DNA from: Acridotheres tristis
Lineage: Eukaryota; Chordata; Aves; Passeriformes; Sturnidae
Reading direction: 5' to 3'
Assembly (NCBI GenBank): GCA_037013685.1
Contig: CM072886.1
Coordinates: forward strand, 67,222,433 to 67,286,432
Length of the DNA: 64,000 bases
The position numbers and the translations under genes were made by a program. Positions 28,401-43,400 of this stretch are shown here, one piece after another. Below the pieces are notes generated by a model. That model did no database searches, was not told where the DNA came from, and saw only the letters and a program-made list of their open reading frames with translations. Every line of letters starts with the position of its first letter. Position 1 is the first letter of the stretch.

Positions 28401-31400
28401 AGACGTGATGACTTAAGGATTTAAACACAGCAGAACATAGTATACTACAAATTAATTTATAAAAAATTAAATTTGAGAGGTATATTTTGAAAATCTGTTA
28501 ATAGTGTGCATATAAAGACAGCATATGTCATGAAAAATTACTTTTGTTTTTTCCCCGTCTTGGATTATCGGGATTATATTTGCATGATTTGGAAAAATCA
28601 GATCATCTGAGCAAGGTGGAGTAGTAGCAGCAGCTGACTAATCTTCCAAACTAGACTCCCTAAAATGAGTCTCTGAATTCTGCTCTGTGCCTTGGTTATT
28701 TTGCAACTCTGGTCTTGAACCTAACCTCTCTTCCAAATACTTAAAATTCAAGAAATGAGTACTCCTTTTCCAAAGAAAGGAAACAATATTTTTTTCTGTA
28801 TGACTCTGCCTTCTACAGATCTCTACCCTTCATGCAATGTGCTATTTTTTCAGATCACCAGTGAAGGGCCAGCTATGAGTAAGAGGTGAAAGTACACAGA
28901 TATTATTGAGTCCAGCAACTAGAATACAGACACAATCCCCACTGTCAGAATTTAATGTAATTCCACTGTATGCTTACATTATTTTAAAAAGAAAAATCTC
29001 TTACTAAAATAAGTTGTTACTTCTACCAGTGAAATATAATACTTCAAATATAATTATTACAGACCATTGTTACTTGTAAGGCCTTTATATAGAAGAATCC
29101 TTACCTCACTAAATAAACTTCCATTCACATAAGAGACCCAGAGCTTCCAGAAATTGGGCAGCTGACTCACAACAAGTTTTGTCAGCTTTTCAACAAATAC
29201 AACTTGCTGAGGAGCTTTGTATCGCCAAGCTAGATGGGGGATAGGGGATGAAAAAGACATTAACATTTTTAAAAATAACAAGAACGTACTACTAGCTTGC
29301 TGCTGCACAAGTGACTATACAGTACATAAAAAACCTTCTGGGTAAAAATAAAAAGTTTAAAGCCCAGTCCATATCTCTGTACACAATTTGTACACATACA
29401 AGCTCTTTCTCCTCCTCTCATATGCTTACCAGGTGCCAGCACTATGACTGTTTCTACAGAATAGTTCCACTCGTGGGGATATCTAAGGCAATTCACCTAA
29501 AAATCCATTCAGACAGTCTTCTGTCTTCAAACCACTCTAAAATGCATGTTAGTGTGAAAGCAATCAAGACATTAGGAAAGTTTCAAATGAAATCTTGGCA
29601 ACAGATAATTTTTTTCAGCTTCCTCTGCAATAGGCAAAAAGGCGTAAAGAGAAAGCTGAACAGAGGCAGAAGTACTCATTAACACAGAAAATAAAGGAAA
29701 CCTTGTGAAATATTCTTCCATAACCACCTATGTTCTCCATTGAAACCTTCATGATTACAGTGGTTTAACAAAACAGGGTATCAGCACAACATTGATAAGA
29801 CATTTGTATTTCACTTCAGGAACTACAGTCTGCTTTGGAACACTTGGACAAAGAAAGCATATATTTTTTAAAAATCCCAAAACAAATAGCCAAAGCCCCC
29901 AAAACACTTTAAAATGACGTCTGCTGATGTGGCGGTTTTTTATGTATAAACTCAAGTCTTGTACAAATGATAAATTTAAAAATTTGCTATCAGCCTATGT
30001 AACACTGTGGAAATGCAGAAAAATGTTGCATGAAATAGCACTTTTTTTACCTACTTTGCTACAGAATTTTGCCTACACACAAAAGGAGTTCACCAGTTAG
30101 GCAAAAAATAGCTGCCTAATAGAACATTACATACTAGTAGGCTTCACCAGGTCTCACTATTTTATTGTGTTGGTAGACAGTCTTGAATCTCCTTGAAGTA
30201 CAGCATGCCTTCAGCAGCTTCCATTTGTCGAGGTGTGGATCATGTATTGCTCCGTTTCTTTATCGGAGAATTGAACATCTGCCCTACCCATTTCTTCTCA
30301 TGGCCAAAAAGTTGAGGCATTTGAATTAGTATTTGAAAATAAAATCATCATGGAAGCCCAAAATTTGGAAAGAGGCTGTCACATAACTCAAGTGCAATTG
30401 TGTTGAGAGTGATATATCTGTTAAGGATGCATGAAAATGTCAAAGCTCAACTAGAAAAGCTCCTAGTGCGGACACAGATAAGATACTTTCACCAGCTTGG
30501 TTTATGACTGCCAGAGAACTGGTCTAGACCCAGTGGCAGAAAAACTCTCATTAACAAGCTGTGACTATGTCAGGAAGCTGTGCCAACAGAACTATAAGCA
30601 TCAGAGGCTCTGTAATTTCTACAAACCCCAACTTCTAACGAAAAAATGTTCAGCTCCTTTGAGGAACCATTTCATCTTTGCCAAAAGCTCCAGCATTAAT
30701 CCAAGGTTATAACCAGGGAGGTCTGTTGGTAACTGGAAACATACTGGCAAGATTTACTTCATCTCTGAAATTCATTTCCCCTCGAGGAAGCCTATTTCAG
30801 ACTTAGTCTCAAGCCTGCAGGCAGCAGATACCTCTTAGAATAAGCTACTACACATCGCGTTGTAACGATATGTATGGCCATAAATTTAGGATATTTTTAC
30901 TTTGTTACTAGAGAAAGTTTCAATCTCTATTTTATTCCATTCATTCTATTATAATCTCTGCTATGGCATTCTAAGGATGAAACTAGAGCTATTGTCTATT
31001 GTTTATGTATTCTCATGAACATATGCTCAAGCAAGAGCAGAATGCTATCTGAATGCTGCAGTTTTGAATTCACTGTTATATATTTAACCAATATCTTGGA
31101 CAATCACTGTCAAACATATTGGAGAAAAGAAACTCCAAACACACCAAATCACCAAAAAAAGCCCAGAGATGCCATTCCTTAAATTTACCAAAAACTAAAA
31201 AGATCCACAAACAAACTGAAAACAGAACACATCACAGCACATTTGGAACGACAGCTCTTTCACAGGCATACTAAATGGTAGGTTTGCTTTGTCTCTCCAC
31301 TCAGAGAAGAACAAGGATGGCAGAGCTAAGAGTGGTCATGTGCATCTAAGCACCAAGGAACTCAACTCTTAGGCAACTCATTCTACCTCTAGGAAATTCG

Positions 31401-34400
31401 GATGGATTATTATAGTGCTCCAATTCTCCAGTTTTCCTTTGAATCTTGGTTTAAATTGGTGTCTACAGAATACGCAACCGTGCTGAAAATTTAACTTTTT
31501 CACTTTGTAAAAGGTAACAGATCCATAACTAAGACTCTAAAAGCAAAGTAACTGAAGTGGAATTGTCAGCCATATAGACAATTAAGTCCCTGCTCGTGCA
31601 AAAGAATTCAAACAACTTAAACTGGATTTTGGGTGTTGCTTGCTACATTAAGTGTGGCGTTAGTATTGTTAGTGGATGGCATTCAAAAACAATCAGTAAT
31701 ATAGTGTTTTGCTTTGTAACACTTGCTATCACCTCCATGCAAAGCTTTGGGCTGAGAAATGACAAGGGTAACAGTAAAACAACTATTTCAGTAATGAATG
31801 ATCTATTCTGTGAAAAGTATGTCTTCTGTCTCCTGTGATGTCACCATTGAAAGATTCCTGAGACGAAGTTGTTTGGACAAGGGTATTGAGGACACTTACA
31901 ACACAAAAGGCCTCAGCTACTTGTGGACAGACAGACTGCTTGAGCTTAGTCAAACATTTTGTTTCCCTTTTTGGGTTTAAAGAATCAGAGAGCCAGATAT
32001 GTGAAGTCACAGAAGGCACAAATGCAAGGAGAAACATCTTAGCAAACACACAAAAAAAGGTGCAACAAGCAAAATGCAGTAGGCAGTAGGTAGTTATGCA
32101 TGCAAGAGAAATATATCTGGTCTTGAAGAAAAAGACTTTTACTACTTTAACTACATTCTAAGAAGCAAATTTTGAACTTGAATTTTATGAACTGCTCTTT
32201 GCTTGCAGAAAACATGGAGGACTTCTTTAGTAAGCAACAGTGATGTATAAGAAGAAAGAACTATATTTTGTAACAATACAAAACAAACACACAGAGTGCA
32301 GGTACTACAACACACAGTGGAGAGTGTGTGTGGGGGGGGGCTGCAGCATTTTTTTCAAACAGAACAGATGCCTACCATCATCACGGCCAGACTGAAAGCT
32401 GCTGCCCCTTTTCAGTGAAGCAGTTTGACTAAGGTGGCCAATTGGCGATGGACGCACATCACTGTCCAGGTCCAGCATGGGGCTGTGGAGCAATGTATTG
32501 CCTGGGCAGAGGGGAAAAAACCCAAAAGTTAGAATAATTTTGCACATCAGTTGACATAAAACTGCATGCTGCATGTGGAATTCTAATTTAATACAGTGAT
32601 ACAAATGTTATCTTACAAAAACATTCTTAATTTTGTTTTATTTACTCTGTTGATCTGTATCAATGCTATTCAATACCACCACTATGGACTCCTCTAGCAA
32701 ACCCAAAACCATAAGTGCCATGGGGAAAATGCCATTCTTTGGTCTGTATCTTTCTCTGTTTATAATTAATGCCCTACAATTAGTTGCTTGAAAGCCATGG
32801 ATAAATATGTATTTATGCCATTAGTGATATCACCCATGCTTTTTTTCTGGTGTATGTCCTAAAGACACTTTTCAACAGCGAAAGTTTCTTTCAAGTCTAG
32901 CTGAAGCAGTTAAGGGCAGAGTGCTCAAATATTACTTAGCTGTTTTGTCTCTACAGAGTTCAGGTAGAAAAAATCCATCCATCAGGAATCAGATGAACTA
33001 ATGGCACGTTTCCTTTGTAAATGTCCTTATGTTTACACAACTACAAACCCACAAAATATTTTCCAGCGTATCAAACAATTATTTTATATTTCGGGTGCCT
33101 GTCCACATGTAGGCCACTATTCACAAGTCTAAGCAAGGATCTAATCTGATGGAGAGCGATACTTGGAGTCCAACATGCATTTTGAAAAACAACCACATAA
33201 GAAGAATAAGAGGACTGTGATAATTTGTTAATGTACTATGACACTGTCAATAAATTTTTAAAAGTCTAAATTGCTACTTTATGCATTTCACCTTATAGAG
33301 ACATTTCTGAAAGTAGTCATCAAAAACTATTTCAGTACTGCTCACCTGAGCTGTAACAAATAAACTTAAATGAACTAAAATTCCCAGAATTATAGAACAG
33401 TCCAGGCTGGAAAGCTCTAATACTGAAATATTCATATTCAGGAGGAGCACAAAGCAAAAACTTTTCAAAGCACATTTATTCTGAGCAGCATGGCAGAAAG
33501 GATACACCTAATCCTTTTACTTCAACAGCTGGGGCTTAAAGAGCAATATAAAGCATTGTGAAACTTCACCAACTTCCAATAGGTGACAGTATTGGGTTTT
33601 AGTTCATTTTGAAAGAAGTTTTTTTCTCTTATAATTCTTTAAAGGCTTTTAAAGAAATTTCCTATGGCCTTTCACTGCAGCATTATCATCACCAAAGTAA
33701 CTGTCAGTTCTTCCACTCATCTTACTGTTCATAGTATAAGACATATAAGTAAATAGATCCAATTTGCTACATCATTCACAATTGTGATTGACACACTGTA
33801 TTAACTGACTCGGTGAACTCAGCCTTCCTATCTTCAGGCTGTGCTATGATTTTGTTCACTATTTAACTCCTACATCAGTTATTAAACACAACCCATCTTT
33901 ATGACAGCTTTAAAACTGATGAGTTTCCTGTAATATAGAATCTGCTGGAGTGATTTAAGCGTATTATTCACTGTCACCACAGACAAGATCTACAGTGAAT
34001 TTGAACAAGAATTTGTGGAAAGATTTTTCCTTTTGAAAGAACTAAAAATGTACAATAATGAGAAAGCAAAAAGCTAAAGCTTTGCAGTAATCAACATCCA
34101 GGAAAACAATCCAGCCACTTTACAGAATGAAGTAAAACAAAACAAATTAATTTCTCTTAAGATTAAAAAATGATATATATTAATTATCTTACAGAAATTC
34201 TATACAGAAAAAAAAAAAACTGGAGAAGATCCTGAGAAAATTTAAATGTCTCACATAGTTTCTGGGATTTCGGGAGCATCTGAGTGAGATTCAACATATT
34301 TGCATTTTATTTGGGAAAAATAAAAGTATGTCAAGAAGGCTAACTCAAAATTGTTACAGGCATTGCTATTTAAAACATATTTTATTAAAAAAAAAAACAC

Positions 34401-37400
34401 CGGCAAGAGTGTAGCAATGCTATTTTCACAAAAACTACAACAAAAAAAATCCCTCTGATCTCTCTGCAGAGAATTTAAGTTCTCAGCTTTCAGACAGCGT
34501 GTTAATATAAGGAATGTCTTGTAAGCAGATGGCCTTTAAAAATGACAGTGCCAATTAAACCTCAGAATTAAGAAAAACAGACACACTTACCAAAACACCT
34601 TAATGTGAATTAGCTCAATTAAAACCATTTGCTCGAGGTAGCTGTATTGCTGCTGATGCACTAAGCCCACGCGGCCTGAATGGTTTATATATTCACCAGT
34701 AAGAGAAAACAAGAGAATACTCTCTTGTTCCACCAGAAAAACCACATCATCAGTTTGCTGGCGTACCAGGAAAAGAAAGTTTAACATGAACTAATTTCTT
34801 AATTGGTTGTCTAGCATTACAAGCAAGTATAACACAGCAGCAGGGAACTACAACAGCACATATACCCTCAGGACTAATAAACATCTGGACTACATTAGCG
34901 AAGCTGATCTTGCTTTCACCCTACCAGAAGATAGCGCTTTAAGACTGCTCACTAATGCATAAATCTTGTAAAAAAAGTGAGAGTTAACTTGCAAACAATT
35001 TTTCTTCTATCCCAACTCATTCCCTCTCTGGAGCCAGCAGCTTAAATTTAGCAGCATAATGCAATACAATGAATTAATAGTAGTATGGACTGCAGACAAT
35101 AATATTTATAAACCTAAATAAACGAACCAAATAATAATTTACTGTCCACTCAGTATTTGATTTGTATACTATTTTTACATTCCTAGATCCTGAATGTGGG
35201 ACAGCAACAATTTAAAGTTTTGAGAACTTTTTATTGTGCTAACAGATTTCAAGAAGTATAAACAACACGAAAAAAATATTCCCGGTTGAGCTTTACTTTT
35301 AAAAAATACACTGCATCTTTGAAGCTACAAAAGTATGTTTTTCCAAAATACAGCATCTACATGAAGCAGTATCTGTCAGTGACTCCATGTCCAAGTATAT
35401 ATGTAACCAAGGAAACACAAGAGTACTACATTCCCTTCTTCCACCCAACACTAATGACAAAACAAAAGGATAATTAACGCCTTATTACATTTACAACTAT
35501 ATAATCAAGAGAAGATCAAATATGAAGTTTTAAGGATCTAAATACTGCTTTTATTTTATTTTTAAAGGATTTTAGTGGGTTTCAACTTTTTGTGCAGATA
35601 TTTTGAAGGTGTGCATTCAGAGGCTGTGTGAAATAAAGATATTTCAGTGGTTTTGTTCACTCTTCTTCTGTTTTAGTGCAGTAGGACCTCACCAAAATAA
35701 GAATCTAAAGAACACAGTAAAAGCTCAATTCTTTTTGGTATTATTTCTCGAACTTTTTGTAAATCAAATGCCACCTGTGCTGACCCCTAACTGCAAGTTA
35801 ATCATACTATAGGATACTTGTGTTCCTACAGTACCTATAGCTCACATACAAATCTCAACCCCATTTTTTGGATTGTTACCTATAAGCTCTTGGCAAGCAG
35901 TGCATTACAACCTCCATTAAAAAGACAGCTGACATGAAATTTGCCTAAAATAGATTTTTTCCATGATATGTAAACCAGTCAATGATTTAAAATTTTAAAA
36001 GCTGCTTTACCTTCTTATTCCTAAACTATTACCAAACTCAGTGCAAAATTTTTCTGCCATATCCATTGCTCCACAACTGCCTGGGTTTTTTCCCCCTCTG
36101 AGGTCCGGCAGGCAGAGGTTTCTTGAAGGAGTCACGTATCTCTCACCTCCCTCAATAATCCAGCCTCAGCTACTCTGCAATTCTGCCAGCCTGGTGCACC
36201 AATTACCTGACGCCCAATAAAGATTTTTGCAAAAGCTACTGGTGATCAGGGCATTAATATTGTGCCAGTACTTCCTGCAGTGACAAAGAAAATTTTTAAC
36301 AAATGACCAACCTTAAGTTAAGTAATTTTTCACTGAGATTTTCCATGTAAAGTCAAATGTCTGCCATTACAGAGACTTGCTCGTATACAACATGTACATG
36401 TACATACAACATATGTGCAGCCAGGTGAATACAGCTACTGTGTTTTCTCACCCATTATGTATCTTACAGTGAATTTTCTCACAGGCTACAATAGCGAGGG
36501 AAGGCTGATCTACAGCCTCCTGACTCTGAAGGGCGGCAGACTTCCTTACCAGCCTTAAACACCTTTGAACATTTTTTCCTGTGCACAGCGGGCCCCTGTC
36601 CTGTGCTGCAGCCTGACCACCCACTGTTGCTTGTTGACCAAACACACAGCGCCTGGAGCCCGCACCGACACAATCAGAATAAGATTCCTTTCTATGACAC
36701 CACATTGACAATTTCAATTTGTCTGGGCAAGAAATTAAGGGAGCAGGACAAATTACTGAAAAATTAACCTGCTCAGCAGATGAATAACTGCATTTTATTA
36801 TTTTTTTTAAGTACTTTTCCTTTCTAACCTTACATCTTATAGTGATCAAGAAGAAAATGGACTGTTTTTCTAGAAAAGAGATGAGCATGTAAGATTAAAA
36901 TTGATAGAAAAAAATGCTTTTGGGAGATATTTAAAAATGAATGTTTTTTTAAATCTTAAGGCTAGTTTTCATACTGTAAATGCATTTATAATGCAACTGC
37001 TTTTCAGTTTACTACAAAAAGGGTAACTGGGCCTATTCTAGTGGTGTTCTAAGTATTTCACAGCCTAAGGATATGCCTTATTGTCAGCCCTTCAGGCCAA
37101 AAAATTCTGAAACAAGAGCCAAGCAGTCGAGTTCAGCACATAAATAAAAATTACTTCATTTTACTAGCTCCAGCAGACATTAAGATCTTCAGCACTTTTG
37201 GAAAAGCTCATTTTAACACGACTGCCTGAAAAAAATACTGAAGACTGGAGCAGACACAAAGGTAAAATTCTGGCCACTGAAGAGTTTCAATCTATCTTTA
37301 TTCATAATAATCTTTAAAATTTTGATTTTAAGCTACCTGTGTTGCTTTTTAATACCAATAGTTACTATCTTTATAGTACTTTCTTATTATTTATAATACT

Positions 37401-40400
37401 ACATAAAACTAGAATGCCGCCTGAAGTTCTGAACATGCTGGGTTCGACTAAAATTTCTAAATTACAGCCAACTTACAAATACCGGTAATAAAAGAGGAAA
37501 ATGAATCTGCTATTAATTTTTATACTGATCAGTTTTTATTCTCTCTCTCACTATTTTTTTTTTTTTTAATTAATAACCCATTAAGGGTTTGCTTGACATC
37601 TGCTGTCAAAAGGGTATTTCTGCTATGGACAGGGGATGTGGTTTAGACATGAAATGGCTCCCAGCTGCAAGAATTCTTCTTCCAGATGTACAGTAAGCAA
37701 AGGCAGTGGAAGAGAACCAGCTGCTAGGATAACAAATTGAAAAGGCCCTTTTGACACAAGCCTTGCCGGCCTGTCTGATCTAACAAAGATGGATCATTCA
37801 TTGCAAGGTGAATAGAATCTCAGTGTGGCACAGAAAAAAAGAGCAACATGGTCTAAGCATCCATTTCTCTCTTTCACACCAAGTACAGCTGCTGTTACTC
37901 TGGCACAGAAAGACCATGCAGAGTTTTTTACAGTATCTGGAGAGCTGTACATCATAATCAGTGCTGCAAAAATTATACTTTTTTTTCAGCAATAAGAACT
38001 AAAAAAATAATGATAATAATTAAAAAGAAATCACAGTGACTGTTCTATCATACTCCTGTTTGAAGAGCTGGCTCCACACTGGGAACTTCAATAGGTTGTG
38101 CATTATATATTTTGCAGACCAAAGGGCAGCAGAAAGATCACACTACAACTATGTCAGTGTTTCCATTTACTTTAGTTTCTAATCAGGTTAGCTATTAACA
38201 GGTAGCTTATTTGCAATAATATTACATAAAATCTCAAAGATTAGCATCACAGGTGAGTGCTTTCGGTCACTCAAAGAATCACCATCAAAGGTATTGGCAA
38301 AAGTGGTTTTAATAAGAATTTGTAGGAGTGAGACTTGACAAAGTTTGCAACAACCTGCTAAGAAATTAAGGCTTTCTCAGCCAGTTTGATGATAACTGGA
38401 TGGGAGTCCCTACCCATTTTAGTTCAAAGGATCATGAAACCTACTAAGCCACTATTAAAGTCTAAGCAAATAACCACTGGCCACACAGAAAACAGTCTTA
38501 ACCTCCACAGCTTCCATCCCTGATACTCACATTAAGAATTCTATTGCTTAACTCCTTTTGGCTATCTGCCCAGTGCCTCAGGAAAATTTTAAACTAAACC
38601 TCATTTATTTACATTTATTTTCATGTCATTTTATGTCATTATGTTCTCCATGTTTCCAGCACTCCAACAAATCTGGGAAGCATAAACCATAGTGAAAAAC
38701 TACAATTATACTTTAATAATACAGGAATTGCCAAGTATAGTTACAATTTAAAAATATGAAAAATCTTAACTGAAGGAAACCATTTAGTATCCAGGTACCA
38801 GAAATGAAAGTCCCTAGATGTCTACAAATCATAAGATCAAAGGTCAAAAGCAGCCATTTGGACTTTAGCCAATACAAGGCGTAAAATACCAGCATAATTC
38901 AGTTTATCATTCAAATATCTCTTACCACAGATCTAATAAATACTGTTTTGGGTGAGCATACGCTCTTCCATGGTAACCTTTATATTCATGGTTTGAAAAA
39001 AATGCTCTTTTTCTGTCTCATGCATCTCCTTCTCCTTAACATATCTACATACTAAGTAACAGCAGCAAACTGGCTTTACCTACTTAAAGTCCTCCCCGTG
39101 GACAAAGCAGTGGGATATGACTAGATAGATAACATTTATTCACCTGTGCTTCAGGTAAACTTCATAACCATAAAAAAAAGTTTCTAAAACAATAAAGGAG
39201 CACAACTTTCTATTCCATGAGTAAGGCAGATAGCATTTTAAGTTTCCTATTTAATGCAATAAATCCACACATTTACAAGCACTACTACATAAGCTAGAGT
39301 TCTAGCCAATTGGACATGGGTCCCACATCTACAGCTGCACCTGTAACAAAAGAATCTGATCACCAGAGAAGCAGGAATGGCTTAATACAATGAGAGGAGC
39401 ATGGGGGCTTTATGATCCAGGTATCCCCTGTACTGCCTCGCTATGCCTTTGGCAATGCTGTTTGGTATCTTTGTCCTGGCTCCTTATACTTCAGCGCAGG
39501 AGAAATTCCGACCTGCTGTCTTATCTGCACTTTCACTCACTCCTTAAAACATGTGGGCTTGGAGTCAAGCAGTTTCTCCTAATATGAGCATCACATGCAT
39601 TTTTTCTTTGCCTCATAAATGAGGAAGGTCTGCAATAGCAAGAAATAAGTAGGCTAAAGGCCATGATGGGTGAATAACAACAGCCATATCTTAACACATA
39701 ATGAAACATTAATTGACATAATGCAACATTAATCAGCAAACCAACAGGGTTGTTTAGACAGGGGAAACACTATGTCCATACACATACAGTTATTCCTCAT
39801 GGGAAATAATACACTCCAAAATGGTGCTGTGAAGTACTTCATACACACAACTTCAGAGAATTAATTCCCTGTCCTATTTGTACCGATTGAAATAAACGCA
39901 ACCAATTAACTAATGATCAGATTATAATAGATGATCCATGTCTCTTAAAATCAAAGGAAAGATTCAATTAAACAATTTGTTGTTGGCAGTTGTCAGCTTT
40001 TTAAGTCACAATGCCAAATTATTTGACAAAGCTAAGCACAGCTGGATATGCCCTTTCAGTTTTTGGAAATCATATTAACAGAAACTGGATTAACTGGAAA
40101 CACACAGGATTTCTGCTGACCCCTGAAATAAAATCTGAGTAAGAACTCCAAGATCATTACAGTCGTGTAAACTCGCCACGCTTTCTTCTTTCAGGTTGCA
40201 TCAGAGACTGCACCACACTATGGATATTAAATGATACTTTGCACATCTAGGACATCATTCCAATTGCTGAATATTTCTTACAAAATGAAGTTCATCTCTG
40301 GTAATATATAAGCCCAGAGATTTAAAAAAAAAAAAAAAAAAAAAAAAATCTTGTGATAGTAGTGAACATTCACACTTAGACCAAAAATACATACTTAGAT

Positions 40401-43400
40401 TTCAACCTAAACAAACATGTATTTAAATATATCTTTAATACACAAAGTTCTGATAGCACATTCCAATACCTTGGCATCTAAATTAGCTCACTCTTGTCCT
40501 TCAATTTGGAGACCCTTGGAAATTATAAACAAGAGGGCAATTATCAGGTGAGGACCCTAGAGAGGATGTAGAAAACTAGACTTACTTCTTGTCAGTATTG
40601 AGGATTTTTCCTGACTGCCATTACTATTGGCCTGGATAAGTCAAAACCTCTTACAGATGTTAGGAGAAGATGCTATTTCTATATAAGAAAATGAAATTAT
40701 TTCAGTTGTAATGACTAATGTCAGCATTCTAGCTGTGTGGACACAACTAGAACAGTTTTGTCCCATATACTAGTGACTAAATTTGGAGTAAGTTTCTTCT
40801 TAGAACTTGCTTAGGATTGTGTTTTAGCTTGTTTAGCAAATACTTGCAGTGTCAGCCTTCCCTTCCTGCATACATCATGGCCAGCAAATATATTCTTTGA
40901 GAATATTTGTAGTTTGACAATCATCTGCAGAAATCCTTTCCAGAACGTCTAATGGCTTAAAAAACCCCAACCTTATCCAGGTGAGAAAAGCAGAGACTTT
41001 GTCTAATTCCTAATCTATTTAAAGTAATAAAAGTCATGTGTAATGACTCAGAGCATAGCTCTCCTTTCAAAACAAATGAAATAGCAGCAAAATGCTTTGG
41101 CACAAGCTCAGCTCAAAGGTGAAGAATTTTGCAGAAATGTAAAAGTAGATACAATCTGCTACCGAGGTTTGAGTTTACTATGCTGAAAAGTTTTGATTGA
41201 ATCAGTTTGAGTCCACAGGTGGCAAAAGAACTAAGGTAAGAATAGCCAGAAAGAGCTCGTATGCTCAGGGTGGAACTACAATTGCTTTCTGCTTGTTCCA
41301 GAATTCATAATATGAAGACTGCCATCTGCTAGAAACAATAGAAACCTAGAAAAATATGTAATGCCCTTTTAATTAAAATCCCAGTCTTATGACCCATCTC
41401 TTCTTCCAAATGTTTGACAAACAAAAAAGTGAATCTTTTTTTGAAGCAAGTGTTAAGTAGTAGACTTAAATATTTGAAAACTTATTATTATTTTATCTTA
41501 AAAAGAGCCTATGAATTTATGAACATAAAAATAACATTTCTAACTTGTTTAAGCTGATTAGATCCCACAGTCTTGCATAACCAAACTGAGTAAATCTCCG
41601 TATCTTCCCTGTTTAAAAAGCATACACCTATTAAAGTAGATAAAAATGCATGCCATGTCTCCGATCACAACCAGCGCTGTTCTACTTGGCAGTTAAAATT
41701 AATCCTTCTGAGTTTTCTTTTTTCCATCTCCCACCTAGTGTATGCCAAAATTAAAGATCTATGGAAATAAAAATCATGCTTAGCAACTTTCCCTTGTCTG
41801 ACTGGATACTAAGTGAGAAATTCAAACAGCTAGGATGGATTCTTGAGTATTTTAAAACCGGTACAAAAGACTACAGTCAGTGGAACACCACACAGAAGGC
41901 TAGAAGAAAACGACAGGAATTTGATGAGCTGTTAGCATTTCCTCAATAAGTGCACAAAATCCTAACTATAGATACTTGCATTTGCTGGGCATTCAAGTTG
42001 TTTAAATTCCCTCTGCTGTGAGTCAAACAAAGCTGTGTCATAATGTCCCCTTTGACACTAAGGCTGAGGTAAGCAGTTTCGTTGCAAGAAAAATACCAAA
42101 CATGTTGAGATTTTTCAAGACAAATCTAGGAATTTAGACACATTTTCTACTTATTCACTGGACCCTGCATACCAAAATCATATAGATTACTAAAGCAAAA
42201 AGTTTCAAGCACTGAGTAGCATCCTGTCTCTATTTTTCTTGCAAAAAACCTGGAAAACAGCCATAAAAATTTTTGCAAGTGAGAGAAGAAGGAAGCTTAG
42301 AATTATTAACTATGGTTATTTTCACAAGCGAGTTTTGCTCCTGATAACTTAATGTTGTTAGGCTGATGGCAGAGCCTCATGAGGGCTTTTGACAAGGAAA
42401 GAAGATGGGATGATTTGGAAATGCTCTGAATTTTGACGAAGATGCCAGGAAAACGGTGTGGCATTCCAGCTGGTTCCACAGCACTTAACGCCGTGTAGTG
42501 GAACAAAGATGGCCTGTGCACAGTTTTAAACTAAAACTTACTGGCATTGCTGTCACAAGGGATGCACCCCGTGAACTCCATACCTCATGTCACAACCTGT
42601 GCAACAGAGAGTTAAAGACTCTGCAGAAAATTTACAGCATATTTCTACAGCAGCTCCAACTCAGTAAAACTTTTGTGGTTTCTCAGAATAAAATACCTTA
42701 TTTGGCTTGGGATATGCATGCACTAACAGTAAACATGGGAGTTACCTATAAGCCAAGGGATGCCAGATTCCAATAAGCTATTCATTTCAGAACTGGCAAC
42801 AAACTCTGTAAGACTTCTTGAGAAACAAGGCACTGCTTCTATTTCCTAATTTTGAAAATCCAGTTTTCAGATTTTACTACTAGAAATGTCAGGCCAGCAG
42901 CCTTCCACCTGCTGGAAGGCTTTTTTAATATATGCTAATGTGATAGATCATGTTAATTTGTAGCTAAGCTGCTGCCACGCCTGCAAGAAATATCTACACT
43001 TTTCTTTGAGGAGCAACGTTGTCAAAAACAGAATATAACTCTGTGTTCATACTGGTCCTAACGATAACTTTGCCTAAATATCCCCTTTGTCCAGCTCCCC
43101 TTGGTCTGTGCAGATTAAGTGTAACTTAAATTTTGAAACTGCACACAAAGAAAGAAGAGGACTCCATAATATCATTCACTGCATGTCAAGGAATTAACCA
43201 TTATTCCACTGTGCCCCAATGTCTCGTGTATCCATATACTAACGGAATATCTTGTGAAAAAGAAATCTAACCAGCAGATTCAGAGTACAATCCAAACTTG
43301 TTATGACCTCAAAGAAATGTTTCAAGAGGACAGTAAACCATGTATAAATGACTGAAATGTAATGCTCTTCTCATGTAAAGAGCTTAAAAGTTATAAATTA

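Noticed and set aside
30490..30860. GC-moderate stretch suspected to be a decayed gene or transposon
   Set aside because: Translation on both strands gave nothing recognisable, and no flanking duplication or tail was seen.
36448..36888. 146-codon minus-strand frame as a gene
   Set aside because: No recognisable domain and no promoter or splice support. Kept only as part of an island worth checking.
37438..37470. GGTTCGACTA resembling a tRNA T-loop
   Set aside because: No matching A box, acceptor stem or anticodon arm at the proper distance upstream.
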